NCBI RefSeq assembly: GCF_019510245.1
Contig: NZ_JAEKKT010000181.1
Span: forward strand, 1 to 64,000
Length of the DNA: 64,000 bases
Direction: 5' to 3'
Source of the DNA: Streptomyces sp.
GTDB taxonomy: Bacteria; Actinomycetota; Actinomycetes; Streptomycetales; Streptomycetaceae
Made by a program: the position numbers and the translations under genes. Positions 26,240-32,304 of the stretch are shown here, piece after piece; the first letter of the stretch is position 1, and every line of letters starts with the position of its first letter. Below the pieces are notes generated by a model that was not told the origin of the DNA, ran no database searches, and saw only the letters and a program-made list of their open reading frames with translations.

Positions 26240-26332
26240 TCAGCGACAGTGGATGTCGGCCACGCAGAGCGCGGTCACGCCGATGAGCGCCAGCTCGATG
26301 GCGGCGCGCGCGGAGGCGTGAAGGGACGACAT
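26240..26332 (-). CDS. 30-aa leader peptide ending in a Cys-containing motif (putative attenuator)
   Basis: ATG at 26332, TGA at 26240. The peptide is mildly hydrophobic and ends LCVADIHCR, with Cys at 23 and 29. There is no Shine-Dalgarno; a promoter-like TTGACA/GATATT pair lies directly upstream, placing transcription start at or next to the ATG. It resembles the leaderless Cys-rich leader peptides (Ms4533A type) known as cysteine-responsive attenuators in mycobacteria. Downstream 166 bp later is the peptide importer. Assignment is inference from size, position and ending. Confidence 0.5.
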   Translation of the reverse strand: MSSLHASARAAIELALIGVTALCVADIHCR

Positions 26333-26339
26333 GCCCAGA

Positions 26340-26368
26340 AATATCTATGAACTTTCTGCGCATGTCAA
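26340..26368 (-). promoter_or_regulatory. Predicted promoter of leader ORF and oligopeptide importer operon
   Basis: Reading the minus strand, TTGACA (26368-26363), a 17-base spacer, then GATATT (26345-26340). An overlapping TAGATA gives a 15-base spacer. The segment is strikingly AT-rich for this genome. The predicted start site falls at the ATG of the leader ORF. Confidence 0.5.
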
Positions 26369-26388
26369 TGTGATGTATGAGCCACCTG

Positions 26389-27897
26389 TCAACTCTTGGG
26401 ATAGGGCCAGGGGTTGGGCAGACAGTGGATTCCGTCATGGTCGAGGAACTTGGTCTGCTGCTGCATCACCGGCGCCAGCTTGCCGTCCTTGTCGCAGGTC
26501 ACATGGCCGTAGCCGAGCCGGTGGCCGACCTCGTGGTTGATCAGCATCTGCCGGTAGGCATGGATCTTGTCACCGTAGGTCTTGCTGCCCTGGGCCCATC
26601 TGTATGCGTTGATCATGACGCGTTCCGTGGACGCCGAGTCGCAGGAGACGTTGTCCTCGGTCGTGTCGAGGCCGGACTTGGCGCACCACTTGGCGGTGGT
26701 GCCGGGGCTGGCGAGCGTGATCACGAAGTCGGGCTTGCCGGTGGACACGCGCGCGAAGGTGCGGGCGCCGTCGTGGGCCCAGCTCCGGTCGTCGTTGAGC
26801 GTCTTCTGCACGGCCTCGGCGAACAGCTTCCCGTCCAGGCCCAGCCCCTGCTCCACGTCGACGCGGTAGGTGTACTTCCGCCCCTTGCCCGGCGCCTTCG
26901 CGCTCCCGGGCACGGTGCTGAACTTCCCGGACCCGGCCAGCTCGGCGCTGAGCGGGTACTTCTCGCCCATCGCCTGCTCGTACGACAGCGTCACCACGCC
27001 CGTCGCGGAGGCCGACGCCGACGGCGTCGTACGGCTGTCCCCGCGCGAGGCGGCGCCGTCGGTGGCCCGCGCCCCGTCCGCGGCCGACTGCCGTGCGGCG
27101 TCGCCGTCTCTGCCGTCGATCACCTGCCCGGCGACGATCACCGCGAGCACGGTGGTGACGGCGGCGGCCGCGACCCCCGCAAAGGCCCGGTTCCTGCCGC
27201 CCCTGGGCCGCGCGGGCTCGCCGCCGGGCGGGGCGTCGCCGGTGTCGCCCGCACCGCCGTCGATGCCGGACGGGAGCACGGACGTGTGCGGACCGGAACC
27301 GGGCGGATACGTTTCCGCACGCTGGGCGCCGATGCCGGCGCGGGGCGTGAAGACGTCGGCGTCCCCGCCGAAGGCGTCGACGTACTCCTGCCGCGGACCG
27401 CCGGGCCCGCCCTGCCGCTGCCGCGGTATCGACACACCGGTCGACCCGAAGGCAGCCCCGGCAGGCCCGGAAGCGGTGCCGACGGGCCCTGACGCGGCAC
27501 CGCCGGGACCGGAGGCGGCACCGGCCGCACCGCCCAACCGGCCCCAGCCACCGCCCGCTTCACGCTGCTGCGGGTGACCGCCGCGGACGCGCGGGACGCC
27601 GTGCGCCGGCGTACCGTCGGAGAAGCGCGGGACGCCGTGCGCCGGCGTACCGTCGGGGAAGCGCGGCACCCCCCGAGCAGGTGTGCCGTCGGGCAGCCGC
27701 GGGACGCCCTGGGCCGGCGTGCCGTCCGCGAACCGCGGCGCCCCGCCCGCGGGTGTCCCGTCGGCCGGACGCGGCACCACAGGCCCCACGGAACCGCGCT
27801 CGCCGTCTCCCGGGCGCTGCTTCCGGGCCCCGCGCGCGTTCGCTATGTCCGCCGGGTCGCCCTTGGGCGCCGGACCGCGGCGGCTGTGGCGTCCCAC
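26389..27897 (-). CDS. DUF3152 protein with metzincin-like HExxH...H motif, repetitive N-terminus
   Basis: 502 aa. Cytosolic Pro/Gly/Asp-rich N-terminus with five 12-residue repeats (PRxxDGTPAxGV), one TM helix (AFAGVAAAAVTTVLAVIVAG), then an extracellular DUF3152 domain. That domain contains INHEVGHRLGYGH, a zinc-binding HExxHxxGxxH motif of metallopeptidase type, and Cys pairs. The role in the cell envelope is unknown. GTG at 27897 follows GAGGGG and starts 8 bases beyond the hydrolase stop, so the longer open frame to 27987 is not used. The mycobacterial counterpart is Rv3207c, next to moeZ there. Confidence 0.85.
   Translation of the reverse strand: MGRHSRRGPAPKGDPADIANARGARKQRPGDGERGSVGPVVPRPADGTPAGGAPRFADGTPAQGVPRLPDGTPARGVPRFPDGTPAHGVPRFSDGTPAHGVPRVRGGHPQQREAGGGWGRLGGAAGAASGPGGAASGPVGTASGPAGAAFGSTGVSIPRQRQGGPGGPRQEYVDAFGGDADVFTPRAGIGAQRAETYPPGSGPHTSVLPSGIDGGAGDTGDAPPGGEPARPRGGRNRAFAGVAAAAVTTVLAVIVAGQVIDGRDGDAARQSAADGARATDGAASRGDSRTTPSASASATGVVTLSYEQAMGEKYPLSAELAGSGKFSTVPGSAKAPGKGRKYTYRVDVEQGLGLDGKLFAEAVQKTLNDDRSWAHDGARTFARVSTGKPDFVITLASPGTTAKWCAKSGLDTTEDNVSCDSASTERVMINAYRWAQGSKTYGDKIHAYRQMLINHEVGHRLGYGHVTCDKDGKLAPVMQQQTKFLDHDGIHCLPNPWPYPKS
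27593..27772 (-). repeat. Five tandem 36-bp coding repeats
   Basis: Units begin at 27593, 27629, 27665, 27701 and 27737, each 36 bp (12 codons), encoding the PRxxDGTPAxGV series in the DUF3152 protein. The first two units differ at one base, so copy number may vary between strains. Confidence 0.85.
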
Positions 27898-27904
27898 TCG
27901 CCCC

Positions 27905-28915
27905 TCAGCTCCCCGCGCCCGGACCGCCGCCGACGGTCCCGGAAGCCGGTCCGTCACCCAGCCTGTCGGCGTGGGCGAGGAGTTCACGGAATGCCGCGGC
28001 CACCGCCCCCGGGTACTCCATCATCGCCACGTGCCCGGCGTCCGGCATGGAGAGCAGCCGGGAGTGGCGGAAGCTGCGCGCGGCCTTCTGGGCCATGCGG
28101 TAGCCGACGAGCTGGTCGCGGCCGCCGTAGATGAGCAGGGTCGGGGCGAGGACGCGCTCGGCCTGGCGCCAGAGCCCGTGCTGGCCGCCCAGCGTGTACG
28201 CGTTGACGATGCCGCGCGCGGACCGCGCCATCGCGTCCCAGAAGTACGGCAGCCGCAGCCGCCGCTCCAGCTCCTCCACCGCGTGCTCGAAAGCCTCGGG
28301 CGTCACCCGGCTGGGGTCGCCGTAGCAGAGGGCCAGCACGCCCCGTACCCGCTGTTCGGCGGTCCACCTGCCGGTCGTGCGGGTGAGGAGCCCGGCGATG
28401 CCGGGGAGGCCGAGCACGACCGTCGGCATTGCGGTGCGCTGCACGCGCAGCTCGGGCAGGGCCGGCGAGACGAGCGTGAGGGTGCGGACGAGGTCCGGGC
28501 GGACGGCGGCGATACGGGTGGAGACCGCGCCGCCGAGGGAGTTGCCGAAGAGGTGGACCGGACCGCGGCCGGCCGCGTCGAGATAGCGGATGACCGCGCG
28601 CGCGTGCCCGGTGACGGAGTAGTCGCCGTCGTCCGGCGGCGGCGAGTCGCCGAAGCCCGGCAGGTCGACCGCCTCGCTGTCCACGACGCCTTCGAGCTGC
28701 TCCATCAGCTGCGACCAGTTCTGCGACGAGCCGCCCAGCCCGTGGATGTACAGCGCGGGCGGCAGGCCCTCGCGGGCGGGCGGCCGCGAACGGACCGAGA
28801 GGGTGACGCCGGGCAGTCCCACCGACCGCAGCCGCTCGCCCTCCGCGACTCTGACCGCCGCCGCCTCGGGGAGCACGCTGGTGGGCGGCACGGACGGCAG
28901 TTCGGTCGAAGACAT
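27905..28915 (-). CDS. Alpha/beta-hydrolase
   Basis: 336-aa alpha/beta-hydrolase fold. HGLGGSSQNW forms the oxyanion region, nucleophile Ser is in GNSLGG, acid Asp in YGGRDQLVG and His in DAGHVAMMEYP. A cap domain sits between about 190 and 250. The substrate is not evident; similar proteins are esterases or C-C hydrolases. ATG 28915 is preceded 6 bases upstream by TAACAT with no ribosome site, so the mRNA is probably leaderless. It is upstream of, and probably cotranscribed with, the DUF3152 gene. Confidence 0.85.
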   Translation of the reverse strand: MSSTELPSVPPTSVLPEAAAVRVAEGERLRSVGLPGVTLSVRSRPPAREGLPPALYIHGLGGSSQNWSQLMEQLEGVVDSEAVDLPGFGDSPPPDDGDYSVTGHARAVIRYLDAAGRGPVHLFGNSLGGAVSTRIAAVRPDLVRTLTLVSPALPELRVQRTAMPTVVLGLPGIAGLLTRTTGRWTAEQRVRGVLALCYGDPSRVTPEAFEHAVEELERRLRLPYFWDAMARSARGIVNAYTLGGQHGLWRQAERVLAPTLLIYGGRDQLVGYRMAQKAARSFRHSRLLSMPDAGHVAMMEYPGAVAAAFRELLAHADRLGDGPASGTVGGGPGAGS

Positions 28916-28921
28916 GGGCCA

Positions 28922-28947
28922 ATGTTACGAGACGATCACACAGTGAT
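28922..28947 (-). promoter_or_regulatory. Leaderless promoter -10 with overlapping palindrome
   Basis: Minus-strand TAACAT (28927-28922) ends 6 bases before the hydrolase ATG. An atcac-aca-gtgat palindrome (28935-28947) sits just upstream, between the likely -10 and -35, where a repressor would block transcription. No clear -35 hexamer is seen. Confidence 0.4.
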
Positions 28948-29124
28948 TCATGTGTTCGCCGTCACAGAGCCGGCCGGCGAGCCCGTACCCAGACCGCTGC
29001 CGTGCGGGGCGGACGGCCGTTGATGGCATAGCGTCCGCATCCCGTGTCTCCTACGCTCGTAAACAGGGCACCCGTTTGTGGCCCCCTGCTTCCGCCAGGG
29101 ATCTTCCAAGGAAGGGAGCCCACC

Positions 29125-29349
29125 ATGGCCCATGACCCCACCGAGCCCGACGTCCTCGACGACCTGGACGCGGAGGAGGCCCCGGAGATCGATGTCGAGG
29201 CCCCTGAGGGCGACGCCGCCGAGCAGCACACCGACGTCACGCCGTCCCGCGACGACCCGCTCACCGGTGTGGACCCGGACCGCGCGAACGAGGCCGATCT
29301 CATCGAACAGGCACGGGTGGTCTCCCTCGACGAGGACGACTACCGCTGA
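29125..29349 (+). CDS. Small acidic protein, unknown function
   Basis: 74 aa, over one third Asp/Glu, no Cys, no TM; likely disordered. ATG 29125 follows GGGAG by 7 bases. It lies between divergent hydrolase and TetR genes. No family recognised; such acidic proteins are common in streptomycetes. Codon use is typical of the genome, supporting expression. Confidence 0.65.
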   Translation: MAHDPTEPDVLDDLDAEEAPEIDVEAPEGDAAEQHTDVTPSRDDPLTGVDPDRANEADLIEQARVVSLDEDDYR

Positions 29350-29526
29350 CCGCGAACGGCCGCGGCGGGCCGACCTGGCCTGTTCGCATGTCCGGGTATT
29401 TCCCGGTGCGGCTTTCGCCGTCGTCCGGTACGTGAAATTCTGCGCTCGCACCGCGCACAGCACGGTTACCGAAAAGTACGATGGCCGCGCGGAGCGATTC
29501 GCACGTGGACGACATTGGGAGGCGGC

Positions 29527-30171
29527 GTGACAGCCATCGAGCAGACAGAGGCAGCACGCCCGCGGGGCACTCGCCTGCCGCGCCGTGCCCGACGGAACCA
29601 GCTGCTGGGCGCCGCCCAGGAAGTATTCGTCGCACAGGGGTACCACGCGGCCGCGATGGACGACATCGCCGAACGCGCCGGGGTCAGCAAGCCGGTGCTC
29701 TACCAGCACTTCCCGGGCAAGCTCGACCTCTACCTGGCCCTGCTGGACCAGCACTGCGAGGCCCTGATCCAGGCGGTGCGCAGCGCGCTCGCGTCGACGA
29801 CCGACAACAAGCAGCGGGTCCGGGCGACCATGGACGCGTACTTCGCGTACGTGGAGGACGACGGCGGGGCCTTCCGCCTGGTCTTCGAGTCCGACCTGAC
29901 GAACGAGCCCGCGGTGCGCGAACGTGTCGACAAGGTCACCACCGAGTGCGCCGAGGCGATCTGCGAGGTCATCGCCGAGGACACCGGTCTGCCGCGCGCC
30001 GAGTCGATGCTGCTGGCCTCGGGCCTCGGCGGTCTCGCCCAGGTGGTGGCCCGTTCCTGGCTGCACAGCGACCGCACCGTCCCGCGCGACCAGGCGGTCC
30101 AGCTGCTGACCTCGCTCGCCTGGCGGGGCATCGCGGGTTTCCCGCTGCACGGCATCGACGCGCACCACTGA
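29527..30171 (+). CDS. TetR-family transcriptional regulator
   Basis: 214-aa regulator. The N-terminal helix-turn-helix (about 45-64, DDIAERAGVSKPVLYQHFPG) is a standard TetR DNA-binding domain; the rest is a helical ligand/dimer domain. GTG 29527 follows GGGAGG; an upstream TTG at 29515 has no such site. The counterpart in the conserved actinobacterial block is Rv3208, also next to the DUF3107 gene. Ligand and targets are not evident. Confidence 0.9.
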   Translation: MTAIEQTEAARPRGTRLPRRARRNQLLGAAQEVFVAQGYHAAAMDDIAERAGVSKPVLYQHFPGKLDLYLALLDQHCEALIQAVRSALASTTDNKQRVRATMDAYFAYVEDDGGAFRLVFESDLTNEPAVRERVDKVTTECAEAICEVIAEDTGLPRAESMLLASGLGGLAQVVARSWLHSDRTVPRDQAVQLLTSLAWRGIAGFPLHGIDAHH

Positions 30172-30325
30172 CACCGTTGCCGACGGCACCGCCGGGGGGA
30201 ATTCCCGTTCGGTGTTCGCTCCTGGCGTGGACGTGCGCAGCGTGTACGTCCCCTCACCGGGCTAATGTGTGCTGCGTACGGCGCGGAAGGTCGCGCACTT
30301 CACTGACCGTCGGAGGGACATAGCC

Positions 30326-30631
30326 GTGGAGGTCAAGATCGGCGTGCAGCACGCGCCCCGCGAGATCGTTCTGGAGAGCGGTCTGAACGCCGAGGAGGTC
30401 GAGCGCCTCGTCGCCGACGCGCTGGCCGGCAAGTCACAGGTGCTGTCCCTGGAGGACGAGCGCGGCCGCAAGGTCCTGGTCCCGACGGACCGCCTGGCGT
30501 ACATCGAGCTCGGCGAGCCGACGGTGCGCAAGGTCGGCTTCAGCGCGGGGCCACTCTGCCATGTCCGCCTCCACATACGGCCCACAAGTCGTCCACGGAG
30601 GAGGATTGCATTCCGCAGGTCACGGGTATGA
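30326..30631 (+). CDS. DUF3107 protein with atypical C-terminal extension
   Basis: 101 aa, GTG start after GGAGGG. Residues 1-73 are a typical DUF3107 domain (VKIGVQHAPREIVLESG; LAYIELGEPT; KVGF). Streptomyces relatives as I know them stop a few residues after KVGF; here the frame continues about 27 residues into a basic, low-conservation tail (Arg/His-rich). The natural stop may have been lost. Mycobacterial Rv3208A (TB9.4) is the family reference. Function unknown. Confidence 0.85.
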   Translation: MEVKIGVQHAPREIVLESGLNAEEVERLVADALAGKSQVLSLEDERGRKVLVPTDRLAYIELGEPTVRKVGFSAGPLCHVRLHIRPTSRPRRRIAFRRSRV

Positions 30632-30677
30632 CGGGCTACGACCGTGAAGCACCGGCCGGCCGTGGGAGGGACCCCTC

Positions 30678-30953
30678 GTGATGCTCCTGGAAGTCCTTGG
30701 ATCCGCCCTGCTCGGCCTGGCCCTGTCGTGGGCCGCGGCCAGTCGGCTGTCCCACCGGCTCCCGGCCCGGCCCCTGGTGTTCTGCACGGGTGTCGCGGGA
30801 GCCCTCTTCGGTGACTTCGTCACGCACAGCGCGCTCGGCCCCGGCACGGTCCTGGTCACTCTTCTGGGCGCGGCGATCGTCTCGGCGGCGTCCCTGTCGC
30901 TGCTGCTCCGCCCGGCGGGCCGCCACCTGCGCCGACGATCGATCCCGGCGTAG
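30678..30953 (+). CDS. Small membrane protein, three predicted TM segments
   Basis: 91 aa: hydrophobic helices near 3-22, 33-50 and 57-78, with a basic C-terminus (RRRS). GTG 30678, directly followed by ATG 30681, after GGGAGGG. No family recognised. Near the DUF3107 gene and likely cotranscribed (46-bp gap). Confidence 0.7.
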   Translation: MMLLEVLGSALLGLALSWAAASRLSHRLPARPLVFCTGVAGALFGDFVTHSALGPGTVLVTLLGAAIVSAASLSLLLRPAGRHLRRRSIPA

Positions 30954-30978
30954 CTTTCAGCCGCCGTCGGCCGACGCG

Positions 30979-31060
30979 CCCCAAAGGGGCGCTGGGGCGC
31001 CCCCGGCCGAAGGCTGGGGGCGGAACCGCACGACCGGCCACACCGCACCCGTAGCCGCGC
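30979..31060. repeat. Dispersed intergenic repeat, copy A
   Basis: Contains ggggcgctgggg, cccccggccgaaggc and tgggggcggaaccgca, followed by a degenerate 3' part. It resembles the intergenic stretches at 38990-39075, 46726-46800 and (inverted) 59312-59380. It sits between convergent genes and includes GC-rich inverted arms. Confidence 0.6.
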
Positions 31061-31088
31061 AACTCCCCGGAACCACCCCGGCAGCGCG

Positions 31089-31826
31089 CTACGCCGCCAG
31101 CCCCAGCGCAGCCATCCGCTTGGTGTGCGCCTCGGTGATCCGCGAGAACATCCGCCCCACCTCGGCGAGGTCGAACCCGTCGGCCACGCCGCCGACCAGC
31201 ATGGTCGACAGCGCGTCCCGGTCGGCGACCACCCGCTGGGACTGCGACAGCGCCTCCCCCATCAACCGCCGTGCCCACAGGGCCAGTCGGCCCCCCACGC
31301 GCGGGTCGGCGTCGATCGCGGCGCGCACCTTCTCCACCGCGAACTCGGCGTGCCCGGTGTCGTCGAGGACGGCCAGCACCAGTTCGCGGGTGTCGGAGTC
31401 GAGGCGGGCCGCGACCTCCCGGTAGAAGTCACTGGCGATCGAGTCGCCGACGTACGCCTTGACCAGGCCCTCCAGCCAGTCGGACGGCGCCGTCTGCCGG
31501 TGGAAGCCGTCGAGGGCCGCGACGAACGGCTCCATCGCCTGCGTGGCGTCCTCGCCGATCTCCGTCAGCCGGTCGCGCAACCGCTCGAAGTGGTGGAACT
31601 CGGCCGATGCCATCTTCGCCAGCTCGGCCTTGTCCGCCAGCGAGGGCGCCAGCTTGGCGTCCTCCGCCAGCCGCTCGAACGCCGCGAGCTCGCCGTACGC
31701 GAGGGCACCGAGCAGGTCCACGACCGCGGCACGGTAGTGCGGGTCGGCGGCGGCCTGCGCCCAGTCCTGGGCGGCGACACCGGTCGGTTCGGCGGAGGCG
31801 GTCTCAGGCTTGTCAGAGCTCGTCAT
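31089..31826 (-). CDS. Ferritin-like-fold protein (MiaE-like)
   Basis: 245 aa, all-helical. FHHFERL with an upstream Glu and a later GHAEFAVEK segment fit the paired E/ExxH iron-binding helices of ferritin-like or tRNA-hydroxylase (MiaE-like) proteins. ATG 31826 is preceded 7 bases upstream by TATTGT and no ribosome site, suggesting a leaderless mRNA; the open frame continues to 31937 but the extra residues are Gly/Pro/Arg-rich. It is divergent from the DEAD-box gene, as Rv3210c/Rv3211 are in mycobacteria. Function unproven. Confidence 0.8.
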   Translation of the reverse strand: MTSSDKPETASAEPTGVAAQDWAQAAADPHYRAAVVDLLGALAYGELAAFERLAEDAKLAPSLADKAELAKMASAEFHHFERLRDRLTEIGEDATQAMEPFVAALDGFHRQTAPSDWLEGLVKAYVGDSIASDFYREVAARLDSDTRELVLAVLDDTGHAEFAVEKVRAAIDADPRVGGRLALWARRLMGEALSQSQRVVADRDALSTMLVGGVADGFDLAEVGRMFSRITEAHTKRMAALGLAA

Positions 31827-32304
31827 GAAGCGCACAATAGCCCGCCCGCCGCCCCGGGGAAGCCCTGGGGAAGCTCCGGGCCGGCCCCGGTGAGTCTCAG
31901 GGGATCCCTGAGAAGTCCCGGGGAAGTCCCTGGTCAACCACTGTGACTACCACGACGTGACCAAATCGGCCATCGCATGTGCACGATTCCGGGGTATGGT
32001 GGTAATGCGCCTGCTGGTACGCCGTCGAATTCCGACGTGCCTCGACAGGCCGCACGTATGAGGATGCCCGGTCGGTGGCCCGATCGGCTCCGACCCGACA
32101 GCCCTCCCGGCTCGTACGGCACTGTGCGTACGACGACCGGAGGGACACACCCTCAGCGGTACGAGCGCTAGAGCGTCGGCAGAGGTCCCGTGCACTACGG
32201 CGTGCCCCCCACGGCCCGCCCGTAAGGCAGCCGACGTCCCCGGCACGGTCCGTCAAAGACCCCCGCGCTCGCCTCGCGCCGCGACACACAGAAGAGGCAG
32301 CACC
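31827..32304. other. 478-bp divergent intergenic region, long leader of the DEAD-box gene
   Basis: No ORF is convincing here. A TATGGT hexamer (31995-32000) in an AT-richer patch could be a -10 for the helicase, giving a roughly 300-base 5' leader, but no good -35 is seen. Long leaders are common for cold-induced RNA helicases. No riboswitch family recognised. Confidence 0.35.

Noticed and set aside
26193..26438. 81-codon minus-strand frame upstream of the importer
   Set aside because: Arg-rich, starts inside the DUF3152 gene end, and crosses the predicted promoter; the 30-codon frame explains the region better.
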